Source: Eubacteriales bacterium
GTDB taxonomy: Bacteria > Bacillota_A > Clostridia > Lachnospirales > Lachnospiraceae
Direction of reading: 5' to 3'
Assembly: GCA_030533315.1 (NCBI GenBank)
Contig: JAUNJL010000104.1
Location: 1 to 6,448, forward strand
DNA length: 6,448 nt
In this document: positions 1 to 6,195 of the stretch, piece after piece
How positions within the stretch are numbered: position 1 is the first letter of the stretch
Layout of the letters: every line of letters starts with the position of its first letter
The notes under the pieces: generated by a model
Databases searched by the model: none
What the model was told of the DNA's origin: nothing
The model's input: the letters and a program-made list of their open reading frames with translations, nothing else
Position numbers and translations under genes: made by a program

Positions 1-122
1 CCGTCCAGGACGACGGTGATCTGCTTTAAGGGGGCGTCGGCCCTCCCGGTGATGGTCAGGGGCTTTTCCCTTTGGAGAAGCATGTGATCCTGGTAAAGAA
101 GGGGAAGATGTATGGATGCCAT
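1..122 (-). CDS. Sialate O-acetylesterase-like protein, N-terminal fragment (runs off the left edge)
   Basis: Only the first 40 codons are present; the gene continues beyond base 1. The translation begins MASIHLPLLYQDHMLLQREK and continues PLTITGRADAPLKQITVVLDG. This closely follows the start of the sialate O-acetylesterase/SGNH family, whose typical pattern is 'LP.(I/L)(F/Y).D.MVLQR..P..I.G.A..G..(V/I)TV'. Members remove O-acetyl groups from sialic acids or plant polysaccharides such as xylan. The start is supported by an AGGAGGT ribosome binding site (129-135, minus strand) six bases before the ATG. No signal peptide is visible, so a cytoplasmic enzyme is likely. It follows the araC-type gene after 60 bases with no terminator between them, so the two are probably co-transcribed. 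The catalytic GDS motif lies outside the window and cannot be checked. Confidence 0.75.
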   Translation of the reverse strand, partial: MASIHLPLLYQDHMLLQREKPLTITGRADAPLKQITVVLD

Positions 123-182
123 AAAGGTACCTCCTGTGTCTGAATGGATATTCTGGTGCTTTGTCTTTTGGGGCGCGGGAGC

Positions 183-1070
183 TTAGCCGGTTTCCTCTCC
201 CCGGACATCCGAGCTGCGGGGAGTGTACATATCCCGGAACTCAGATGGAGTACAGCCTTTGATGATCTTAAACATGCGGATAAAGGCGGAGAGGCTGGAA
301 AAGCCGCAGGAAAAAGACACGTCCGTGATGCTGATGGACGGGTCCACAAGGAGCTCCTGGGCCTTGGCGATGCGCTTCTGGTTCAGGAATTTGTAAAAAG
401 AAACGTTGGTAAACTGCTTAAACAGCCGGGTAAAGTGATACTTGCTGAAGCCGCAGAGATCCGCCACCATATCCAGGGTAAGGTTTTCTGTGCAGTGGTC
501 GCTGATAAAATCGCAGATGTTCATAAATTTGTCCATATACTCCCGCTGCTTGGTGTAGTTGGCCGAAAAAGGCGCGTGAAGGCTTCTGCCGCTTCTCCCG
601 ATAATGGTCAGCATCTCCAGGATGCGGGCATAGATGGCGGCCTCGTAAAGAAGGGAGGACTTGTGGTATTCCTCCACGATCTCCAGCATCTTCCGGTGGA
701 TTTCCTCATAAATGTCCGGGCAGGTCTCCGGCGTGACCACAAGGGCCGGGGAGAGAAGGGACAGGATGGAATCCAGCTCCTTTACAGAGGAAAGATTGGA
801 GAGCTCCGCCTGAAAGATGTACCGTTTTCCGTGGACCGCCGGCATACGGTGAAGGACGCCGGGGCAGAGAAAGATCAGCTCCTGCTCCTTCAGGGTGTAG
901 GAGAAGGATTCGTAACCAACCTGGTAGGGGTTTTCCGTAGGCATGACGATCTCGATGGCCGTATGCCAGTGGTTGGGATATTCCTCGTACTCCACATTGT
1001 CATAAAGGCGGATGTTGGTGTTGTCTTTATAATTGACGGTCTCATGGATGCCGTTCAGATTTTCGATCAT
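183..1070 (-). CDS. AraC-family transcriptional regulator with N-terminal cupin domain
   Basis: This 295-residue protein is a normal-length AraC/XylS regulator. The N-terminal half looks like a cupin sensor domain: the HWHTAIE stretch at 34-40 matches the usual H.H...E pattern, and 'CPGVLHRMP' at 69-77 resembles the second cupin motif. The C-terminal part (about 185-283) carries two helix-turn-helix units. The first is around 197-221 (LTLDMVADLCGFSKYHFTRL). The second is around 246-279 and contains CGFSSLSAFIRMFK followed by the family-typical G.TPSEFR. The ATG at 1070 is preceded by an AGGAGA-type site (1081-1086) at 10-base spacing. The gene is divergent from the sugar importer and upstream of the esterase gene, so it most likely controls both, probably as a sugar-responsive activator. 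The ligand cannot be told from sequence. Confidence 0.93.
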   Translation of the reverse strand: MIENLNGIHETVNYKDNTNIRLYDNVEYEEYPNHWHTAIEIVMPTENPYQVGYESFSYTLKEQELIFLCPGVLHRMPAVHGKRYIFQAELSNLSSVKELDSILSLLSPALVVTPETCPDIYEEIHRKMLEIVEEYHKSSLLYEAAIYARILEMLTIIGRSGRSLHAPFSANYTKQREYMDKFMNICDFISDHCTENLTLDMVADLCGFSKYHFTRLFKQFTNVSFYKFLNQKRIAKAQELLVDPSISITDVSFSCGFSSLSAFIRMFKIIKGCTPSEFRDMYTPRSSDVRGEETG

Positions 1071-1116
1071 AGCCGCGTCTTCTCCTCTCTCCTTTTGGAT
1101 GGGCCTTTTGAGAAAA

Positions 1117-1152
1117 GCGGGACAAAAGCCCCGCCAGCCGTTGCCCCTGGCG
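1117..1152 (-). other. Two overlapping short hairpins in the araC 5' leader
   Basis: In the presumed untranslated leader of the regulator, the GC-rich stretch can form a GCGGG/CCCGC hairpin (1117-1121 with 1130-1134) and a CGCCAG/CTGGCG hairpin (1132-1137 with 1147-1152). They share bases 1132-1134, so they cannot both form fully. There is no T-run, so neither is a terminator. They may influence mRNA stability or be incidental in GC-rich DNA. Confidence 0.25.
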
Positions 1153-1168
1153 TCCTGATGTTAAGGTA

Positions 1169-1197
1169 AGGATAAAATAATTGCTTTTAAAAGTCAA
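1169..1197 (-). promoter_or_regulatory. Candidate sigma-A promoter of the araC-type gene
   Basis: Read on the minus strand there is a TTGACT -35 box (1192-1197), a 17-base spacer and a TATCCT -10 box (1169-1174), about 100 bases upstream of the regulator start codon. The spacer contains the perfect palindrome CTTTTAAAAG (1184-1193), which could be a protein-binding site or chance in AT-rich DNA. Confidence 0.5.
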
Positions 1198-1341
1198 ATA
1201 GAAATTAGATTTTTTTTCAAGGGGAGAGATATTACATGAAATTAAGAGGCCTTTCGGAAGAAAACGGATTAATTATGCACAAAAATTACAACTATAATTG
1301 TGATAATTGAACAAAGTGACGAAAAGGGCAAAAATAGAATC

Positions 1342-1371
1342 GCAATAATTGATAGTGAATAAGCAATAATT
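1342..1371 (+). promoter_or_regulatory. Candidate AraC-family operator: 9-bp direct repeat at 21-bp spacing
   Basis: GCAATAATT occurs at 1342-1350 and again at 1363-1371, exactly 21 bp apart start to start. AraC-family proteins commonly bind tandem half-sites about two helical turns apart, as with the araI1/I2 sites of E. coli. The repeat lies about 93-122 bases upstream of the binding-protein ATG, in the spacer shared with the divergent regulator gene. A weak TTGATA-16-TAGGAT promoter-like match (1349-1376) overlaps the repeat. Another weak -10-like TAAAGT (1398-1403) would place the repeat just upstream of a poor -35, as for an AraC-activated promoter. The actual promoter is not resolved. 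Confidence 0.45.
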
Positions 1372-1421
1372 AGGATGCTTTTTTCCCCTGGATTTGTTAA
1401 AGTAGAACTATCAGAAAACGA

Positions 1422-1437
1422 ACGCAAACGTTTCCAA
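1422..1437 (+). promoter_or_regulatory. cre-like catabolite-response box (CcpA or LacI-family site)
   Basis: The 16 bases ACGCAAACGTTTCCAA match the degenerate cre consensus WTGNAANCGNWNNCWW at every fixed position except one (C for T at the second base). The centre, AAACGTTT, is palindromic as expected for a LacI/CcpA-family dimer. The box lies 26 bases before the binding-protein ATG and just upstream of its ribosome binding site. Bound protein there would probably act as a roadblock or occlude initial transcription, giving repression by preferred carbon sources. A dedicated LacI-family regulator is an alternative. Confidence 0.5.
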
Positions 1438-1463
1438 AAAGAGCGAAAAAAAGGAGGACGAGT

Positions 1464-2765
1464 ATGAGCAAAAAACGTTTATCAGCAGCATTATCTCTTG
1501 TCATGGCAGCAAGCATGATCGGAGGAACCATGGCGCCGGTTACCGTTATGGCTGACGACGTGGAGGAGATCACCTGGATGTTCTGGGATGACCTGGAGGC
1601 AACGGAGGACCTGATCTCTAAGGGTTACAAGGAAGTTATCGACCGCTTCAACACCGAGTATGAGGGCAAGTATCACGTAACGCCTATCACCACCAACCTG
1701 GAGGAGTACGACGGAAAGCTGAACGCGCTGATCATGGCAGAGCAGACACCGGACGTTTATATCTGTAATCCGGGACCGAACATGGATGTGTATGTAAACG
1801 GCGGATTTGCCGCAGATCTGACAGACATTCTCACAAACCAGGAGGCCGAGTGGTATGACACCTTTACCGAGGGTATCTTCGAGAGAATGACCTACGACGG
1901 CAAGATCTACGCAGTTCCTACGAACTTTGCCGCAGCCTGCGTATATTACAACACCGAGATGTTTGAGGAGGTTGGCGTAGAGCCGCCCGCTACATATGAC
2001 GAGCTGCTGGATGTATGCCAGAAGCTTCAGGACGCTGGATACACCCCCATTTCCTGCTCCGCAGGTACAGCATGGTGCTTATCCATGATCGCAGGCTACA
2101 TGATGGATCGTCAGGGCGTGGATCTGGCAGCTATCGCTGACCACACCGCAAACTGGACCGATGAGAACTGTGTAGAGGCAGCGAACAAGCTTCTTGCCCT
2201 GTCCAAGTTCTTCCAGCCCACCGCAGCCGGTGATTCCAACGACCAGGCAACGGCAAACTTCTACAACGGCGAAGCAGCTATGCTGGTTCAGGGCTCCTGG
2301 GCTATCGGCCAGATCAACGGAAGCAATCCGGACTTTGAGCCGAAATGCGGCGTATTCCAGTTCCCCGGCATCGAGGGCGCAAATGACCCCAACCGTATGA
2401 TCGTTAAGACAGACAACCTGCTGATGAGCTCCACCACAGAGCATCAGGACGCTGCCATTGCCCTTATGAAGATGTTCACCGATGAGACCGCTCAGAAGTA
2501 TACCGCAGAGGTAGGCGGCAAGATCCCGATCATCAAGGATCTGGAGATCGACTATGACAAGGCTCCCGCACAGCTCAGCTACATTCAGGGTATCCTGGAG
2601 AACGCTACCGGTACCTTCGGATTCTACAATGAGTCCCTGGCATCTGTAGAGGCAGGCGACTGCTTCGACAACGCAATGGTAGATGTATTCCTGGAGAACC
2701 AGACACCTGAGGAAGCATGCCAGACCGTACAGAGCTTCTATGAGGAGAATGTTTGGGCCGAGTAA
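1464..2765 (+). CDS. ABC transporter substrate-binding protein, family 1 (sugar, CUT1 type)
   Basis: A 433-residue extracellular solute-binding protein of the MalE/UgpB type, which captures a sugar or oligosaccharide and delivers it to the two permeases encoded downstream. Residues 1-30 form a signal peptide: a basic MSKKR start, a hydrophobic core, and a V-M-A cut site before DD. Family features include GKIYAVPTNFAAACVYYNTE (146-165), the following 'GVEPPATYDELL' segment, and 'FYNGEAAMLVQGSWAIGQI' (266-284). It has no lipobox cysteine, unlike most Gram-positive binding proteins, so signal peptidase I processing is predicted rather than lipid anchoring. Eight cysteines occur in the mature part. 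The ATG is supported by an AGGAGG site (1452-1457) at six-base spacing. The substrate is not identifiable; the nearby esterase suggests an acetylated glycan fragment. Confidence 0.93.
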   Translation: MSKKRLSAALSLVMAASMIGGTMAPVTVMADDVEEITWMFWDDLEATEDLISKGYKEVIDRFNTEYEGKYHVTPITTNLEEYDGKLNALIMAEQTPDVYICNPGPNMDVYVNGGFAADLTDILTNQEAEWYDTFTEGIFERMTYDGKIYAVPTNFAAACVYYNTEMFEEVGVEPPATYDELLDVCQKLQDAGYTPISCSAGTAWCLSMIAGYMMDRQGVDLAAIADHTANWTDENCVEAANKLLALSKFFQPTAAGDSNDQATANFYNGEAAMLVQGSWAIGQINGSNPDFEPKCGVFQFPGIEGANDPNRMIVKTDNLLMSSTTEHQDAAIALMKMFTDETAQKYTAEVGGKIPIIKDLEIDYDKAPAQLSYIQGILENATGTFGFYNESLASVEAGDCFDNAMVDVFLENQTPEEACQTVQSFYEENVWAE

Positions 2766-2814
2766 AAAAAGAATACTTGGAAATCAAGATAAGCGATAGA
2801 AGATAAGCGGTTTG

Positions 2815-2869
2815 AGGCCGCTGCGGAACACGCCAGGAGCGACAGGCTTTGTTCCTGCAGCGGCCTTTT
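2815..2869 (+). terminator. Strong hairpin with short T-run after the binding-protein gene (leaky terminator or mRNA-stabilising stem)
   Basis: AGGCCGCTGC-GGAACA (2815-2830) pairs with TGTTCC-A-GCAGCGGCCT (2850-2866 read as its complement), giving a 16-bp stem with one bulged base and a 19-base loop, followed by only four T. It sits 49 bases after the binding-protein stop and before the permeases of the same operon. Such elements typically let the binding protein be made in excess over the membrane subunits, by partial termination or by protecting the upstream mRNA from 3' decay, as described for malE-malF. The short T-run argues for partial termination. Confidence 0.6.
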
Positions 2870-2939
2870 ACATGCCTTGTATGAAAATGGCCAATGCCAC
2901 CCCTGACGGCGGGTCAGGGCGGACAGGGTGTGTAAAAGG
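2864..2939 (+). other. Second long-range stem with nested hairpin in the binding protein-permease spacer
   Basis: Bases 2864-2880 can pair with 2923-2939 over 17 consecutive positions, including three G-U pairs; the core CCTTTTACA/TGTAAAAGG is perfect. Nested inside is a perfect 7-bp hairpin CCCTGAC-GGCGG-GTCAGGG (2901-2919). The outer stem takes up the T-run and last bases of the preceding hairpin (2864-2869), so it could compete with termination there. A smaller ACAGA/TCTGT hairpin (2947-2951 with 2959-2963) follows. I recognise no riboswitch family here; the role is inferred from structure only. Confidence 0.5.
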
Positions 2940-2992
2940 TATGTCCACAGACGCTGCTTCTGTCGGGCCCACATAGTAGAAGGGAGAAGATT

Positions 2993-3880
2993 ATGGATAA
3001 AGTATTAAAAGATAAAAAAGCCATTCTGATCTTTGTGGCTCCGGCGCTCATTTTGTTTGTGCTGGTGCTGGTCGTTCCCATTTTTCAGATGATCTATTAT
3101 TCGCTTTGCGATTACGCGGCCCTGAAGCCGCCGAAGTTTTTCGGCCTTGCAAATTATAAAAAGCTGTTTACCAACGACGCCACCTTCCGGATCGCCCTGA
3201 AAAACTCCATTTTCTTCATGGTGTTTTCCGCAGTGAGCCAGCAGATCGTAGGTCTTTTGCTGGCAGTGCTCCTCACAAATATCCCGAAGGGAAGAAACAT
3301 CTTTAAGAACATCTATTATCTTCCCTCCGTTCTTTCCTCGGCGGCCCTGGGTCTTTTGTGGGCCTTCCTGTTTAACCCCAGGATCGGTATCAACCAGCTT
3401 CTGGCTAAGTTTGGGATTGAGGGACCCCTGTGGCTGATGGATTCCAAGGGCTTTATCGTCCTTCCCATGTGGGTGATCGCTTTTGTGGCTCTGTGGCAGT
3501 ATGTGGGACAGAATATGATGCTTTACATGGCCCAGATCACCGGGATCTCCCGGGATGTCTATGAGGCCGCTTATGTGGACGGCGCTTCTAAGGTAAAGGC
3601 CTTCCGCTATATCACCCTTCCCCTGATCAAGCCCATGATGGTGACCTCCCTTTCCCTGAACTGTATCGGTTCCCTGAAGTTCTTCGACCTGGTTTACAAC
3701 ATGACCCAGGGAGGACCGAACCACAGGACGGAGGTGTTGGCTACAGAGCTTTACGCAGAGGGCTTTAACTACTTCAAATACGGATATGCAAGCGCCATTT
3801 CCGTTGTGTTGCTGGTGATGTGCCTTGTTGTGACCCTTCTGGTGAAGAAGGTCATCAAGGTGGAGACCTACGAAGCATAG
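2993..3880 (+). CDS. Sugar ABC transporter permease, MalF/UgpA/LacF type
   Basis: A 295-residue inner-membrane permease, one of the two subunits forming the translocation channel for the sugar delivered by the upstream binding protein. The first membrane segment is about 11-33, with others near 73-96, 106-128, 155-180, 215-235 and 264-286. The conserved cytoplasmic loop that contacts the ATPase is present in textbook form: EAAYVDGASKVKAFRYITLP (191-210), with the invariant EAA, G and I.LP residues. 'NMTQGGPNHRTEVLATELY' (236-254) is also typical of this subfamily. The ATG has an AGGGAG site (2981-2986) at six-base spacing. It is separated from the binding-protein gene by 227 structured bases and from the second permease by only 12 bases. 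Confidence 0.94.
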   Translation: MDKVLKDKKAILIFVAPALILFVLVLVVPIFQMIYYSLCDYAALKPPKFFGLANYKKLFTNDATFRIALKNSIFFMVFSAVSQQIVGLLLAVLLTNIPKGRNIFKNIYYLPSVLSSAALGLLWAFLFNPRIGINQLLAKFGIEGPLWLMDSKGFIVLPMWVIAFVALWQYVGQNMMLYMAQITGISRDVYEAAYVDGASKVKAFRYITLPLIKPMMVTSLSLNCIGSLKFFDLVYNMTQGGPNHRTEVLATELYAEGFNYFKYGYASAISVVLLVMCLVVTLLVKKVIKVETYEA

Positions 3881-3892
3881 GAGGGCAGAGAA

Positions 3893-4750
3893 ATGGCAAA
3901 TACGGCTGTAAAGAAATCAGATAAGAAAAAAATAGGTCCGGTTACCGTCCTCATCTACGTGCTTTTGCTGCTGCTGGCGGTGATCTATCTGGCGCCCCTT
4001 CTGTGGATGCTGTCGGTGTCCCTGAAGGACAACGCGGGGGTTATGAGCGCGCCCTTTGCCCTGCCGGAGGCCTTTCACTGGAACAACTATTCAGAGGCGT
4101 GGACCATGGGACGTTTGGGGGCAGCCCTTTTGAACTCCCTTCTGGTCTGCGGCGTGACCCTTCTTGTAAGCTTGTTTTTAGGGGCTATGGCGGCCTTTGC
4201 CATCGCCCGTATGAGATGGAAGCTGGCGGAGCTTACCCACACCTTTTTCCTCATCGGGATGATGGTGCCGGTACATTGTGTGCTCATTCCTCTTTTTGTG
4301 CGGTTCGCGAAGCTGGGCCTGACAAATTCCCGGTTTGGGCTGATGATCCCATACGTCACCTTCTCCCTTCCCATGACGATCTTCCTTCTTACCGGCTTTT
4401 TTAAATCCATGCCGGGGGAGATGTTTGAGGCGGCGGTCATGGACGGCTGCGGGATCTTCGGGTGCTTCTTCAAGATTGCCCTGCCCCTTTGCCGCACCGG
4501 CTTCTTCGTATCCGGTCTGATGACCTTTGTGGGAAACTGGAACGAGCTTCTTCTGGCCATGGTATTTATTTCCGATCCCGCCAAAAAGACGCTGCCGGTA
4601 ACCCTGACTTACTTCGTGGGGCCATATGCCACCAACTACGTGCAGATGTTCGCGGCGATCATCATCGCCATCGCCCCCACCATTATCGTATACTGTCTGT
4701 TCAGTAATCAGATCGTAGAAGGTCTGACGACGGGAGCTGTGAAGGGCTGA
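3893..4750 (+). CDS. Sugar ABC transporter permease, MalG/UgpE/LacG type
   Basis: The second channel subunit, 285 residues, pairing with the preceding permease. Membrane segments are near 17-40, 79-105, 115-137, 147-168, 200-222 and 252-270. The ATPase-contacting EAA loop is FEAAVMDGCGIFGCFFKIAL (178-197), followed by P198, with E179-A-A, G185 and I195.L197.P198 conserved. The C-terminus QIVEGLTTGAVKG is characteristic of the MalG branch. Its AGGAGGG ribosome binding site (3879-3885) overlaps the stop codon of the preceding permease, which suggests translational coupling. No ATPase gene follows; members of this family commonly share one MsmK/UgpC-type ATPase encoded elsewhere. Confidence 0.94.
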   Translation: MANTAVKKSDKKKIGPVTVLIYVLLLLLAVIYLAPLLWMLSVSLKDNAGVMSAPFALPEAFHWNNYSEAWTMGRLGAALLNSLLVCGVTLLVSLFLGAMAAFAIARMRWKLAELTHTFFLIGMMVPVHCVLIPLFVRFAKLGLTNSRFGLMIPYVTFSLPMTIFLLTGFFKSMPGEMFEAAVMDGCGIFGCFFKIALPLCRTGFFVSGLMTFVGNWNELLLAMVFISDPAKKTLPVTLTYFVGPYATNYVQMFAAIIIAIAPTIIVYCLFSNQIVEGLTTGAVKG

Positions 4751-4759
4751 TCCTGATGG

Positions 4760-4785
4760 GGCAGGGGAGGTTTATCCGCCCTGCC
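4760..4785 (+). other. Hairpin just after the last importer gene
   Basis: A perfect 7-bp inverted repeat GGCAGGG/CCCTGCC (4760-4766 with 4779-4785) lies 10 bases after the permease stop. No T-run follows, so it is probably an mRNA-stabilising stem ahead of the true terminator at 4806-4850. Confidence 0.4.
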
Positions 4786-4805
4786 TGCCGCAGGGCTCTG
4801 CATAC

Positions 4806-4850
4806 AAAAAAGACCCCGGGGAAAGGAGCTTCCCCCAGGGTCTTTCTTTT
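4806..4850. terminator. Bidirectional intrinsic terminator between convergent operons
   Basis: AAAGACCC (4809-4816) pairs with GGGTCTTT (4838-4845), extended after one mismatch by GGGG/CCCC (4818-4821 with 4833-4836). On the plus strand the stem is followed by CTTTTAT; on the minus strand by an uninterrupted run of T (4806-4811). It therefore can end the sugar-importer transcript from the left and the oadB transcript from the right. The T-run is better on the minus side. Confidence 0.85.
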
Positions 4851-4866
4851 ATGCTTTTTGAGCCGT

Positions 4867-4989
4867 TTATTTTTTGCCCATCTTTCCCATGATCCAGACG
4901 CAGGCCATGATCACCAAAATGGCGACGAAGATACCGGCCATGCCTTTTCCCATGATCTCCAGGGCTGCCATGATGTTGTCCATATTCAT
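4867..4989 (-). CDS. OadG-like small membrane subunit (40 residues)
   Basis: A short gene of 40 codons immediately after oadB. It encodes one predicted transmembrane helix (about residues 17-35, MAGIFVAILVIMACVWIMG), a short amphipathic N-terminus (NIMAALEIMGKG) and a basic tail GKMGKK. Methionine is strikingly frequent (9 of 40). Position and features match the small OadG-related subunits that accompany OadB proteins. In classical Na+ pumps the gamma subunit, about 80-100 residues, stabilises the complex and anchors the carboxyltransferase through its soluble tail. That tail is absent here. An AGGAGG site (4999-5004) at nine-base spacing, overlapping the oadB stop codon, supports the ATG at 4989. 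An in-frame ATG at 4983 is less well spaced. The gene pair is clearly co-transcribed. Confidence 0.8.
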   Translation of the reverse strand: MNMDNIMAALEIMGKGMAGIFVAILVIMACVWIMGKMGKK

Positions 4990-5002
4990 GTGTACATTCC
5001 TC

Positions 5003-6142
5003 CTATACTAAGAAACGGGTTACCAGGTTGATGACCAGGCCGCCGGCGATCACAGAAGCGATCTGCCCGGAAACATTGGCTCCCGCAGCGTGCATGAGAA
5101 TGATGTTTGTGGGATCCTCCTCCATCGCCATCTTCTGGATGACACGGGAGGACATGGGGAAGGCGGAGATACCGGCGCCGCCCACCATGGGATTGATCTT
5201 TTTCTTCAGGAACAGGTTCAGGAATTTCGCCAGGAGCACACCGCCGATGGTGTCCATCACGAAGGCGAAAAGTCCGATGATCATGATCATGATGGTGTCC
5301 TTGCTGACAAACCGGTCCGCCTTCATACTGAAGGAGATGGTGATTCCAAGAAGAAGGGTGATCAGGTTTGCCAGATTATTCTGGGCCGTGTCGGACATAG
5401 TGCCAAGAACGCCGCATTCCCGGACAAGGTTTCCGAACATGAGGAAGCCTACCAGAGCAACGGACTGGGGAGCCACAAGGCCTACCACGATGGTTACCAC
5501 GATGGGGAAGGCGATACGCATGGATTTTGACACGGAGCCTGGATTGTATTCCATGTGGATCCGGCGCTCCTTTTTCGTGGTGACAAGGCGGATGGCAAAG
5601 GGCTGTACAATGGGAACCAGGGCCATGTAGGAATAGGCCGCCACCGCGATGGCTCCGATGTATTTGGAATTAAGCACCTGGGACACCAGAATGGAGGTGG
5701 GACCGTCCGCGGCGCCGATGATGCCGATGGAGGCGGCGTCCTTTAAGTCAAAGCCCAGGACTACTGCCAGCAAAATAGCGGCAAAGATGCCGAACTGGGC
5801 GCCTGCTCCAAAGAGGAACATCAGGGGGTTCGAGAGCAGGGGGCCAAAGTCGATCATGGCTCCGATGCCGATGAAGAGCAGGATCGGCATGGCCTCGGAG
5901 GCATCGATCCCTACGTTGAACAGCCACTCAATGATGCCGTGGGCCTCAATGCCGCCCTGAAGCGTTTGATCCAGAACACCGGAAAAGGGCAGGTTTACCA
6001 GTATGGCCCCGAAGCCCATGGGGAGCAGCAGGGATGGTTCATAGTCCTTCTTGATCGCCAGCCAGATGAGGAGTATGCCTACGGCGTACATCACCAGCTG
6101 CTGCCAGGTGAGGGCCCGGACTCCTTCAATTAAAAATTCCAT
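5003..6142 (-). CDS. oadB: Sodium ion-translocating decarboxylase, beta subunit (OadB/GcdB/MmdB family)
   Basis: A polytopic membrane protein of 379 residues; family members couple decarboxylation of a carboxybiotin carrier to Na+ export. Family hallmarks include 'IKKDYEPSLLLPMGFGAILVNLP' near the N-terminus, FIGIGAMIDFGPLL, GIIGAADGPTSI, AVAAYSYMALVPIVQP, and HAAGANVSGQIASVIAGG near the C-terminus. The Asp in GAADGPT corresponds to the functionally critical Asp203 of Klebsiella OadB, and the second Tyr of AYSYM aligns with Tyr229. I chose the ATG at 6142: the AGGAGG site (6150-6155) is seven bases away, against four for the in-frame GTG at 6145. No alpha subunit or biotin carrier is encoded next to it. 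The gene has its own promoter and a riboswitch leader, which is unusual for this family. Confidence 0.93.
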   Translation of the reverse strand: MEFLIEGVRALTWQQLVMYAVGILLIWLAIKKDYEPSLLLPMGFGAILVNLPFSGVLDQTLQGGIEAHGIIEWLFNVGIDASEAMPILLFIGIGAMIDFGPLLSNPLMFLFGAGAQFGIFAAILLAVVLGFDLKDAASIGIIGAADGPTSILVSQVLNSKYIGAIAVAAYSYMALVPIVQPFAIRLVTTKKERRIHMEYNPGSVSKSMRIAFPIVVTIVVGLVAPQSVALVGFLMFGNLVRECGVLGTMSDTAQNNLANLITLLLGITISFSMKADRFVSKDTIMIMIIGLFAFVMDTIGGVLLAKFLNLFLKKKINPMVGGAGISAFPMSSRVIQKMAMEEDPTNIILMHAAGANVSGQIASVIAGGLVINLVTRFLV

Positions 6143-6195
6143 CACAAATCCTCCTTTGTTGTGTTGTAGGGGGCGTCTGCCTGCGGCACAAGTGT

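Noticed and set aside
144..1169. A plus-strand open frame of 341 codons, longer than the regulator it overlaps
   Set aside because: It is antisense to the AraC-type gene, which has clear cupin and helix-turn-helix motifs. The frame lacks a ribosome binding site, has no recognisable domain, and reads as low-complexity GC-rich antisense.
2738..2974. A 78-codon minus-strand frame across the binding protein-permease spacer
   Set aside because: The composition is atypical, there is no ribosome binding site, and it overlaps the strong hairpins that explain the region better.
3005..3724. A 239-codon minus-strand frame opposite the first permease
   Set aside because: It is rich in His, Gln and Gly with no membrane or catalytic motif, and lies antisense to an unmistakable MalF-type permease. 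It is a shadow frame.
3881..4866. An ATPase gene for the importer
   Set aside because: No Walker A or ABC signature appears in any frame in the window. CUT1 importers of this type commonly use a shared ATPase encoded elsewhere, so its absence is not an anomaly.
5028..5630. Several plus-strand frames opposite oadB
   Set aside because: All are antisense to a well-conserved OadB. They have unusual composition (Met, Arg and Pro rich) and no start signals.
6143..6145. GTG at 6145 as the oadB start
   Set aside because: It would leave only four bases to the AGGAGG site, whereas the next codon is ATG with seven-base spacing.
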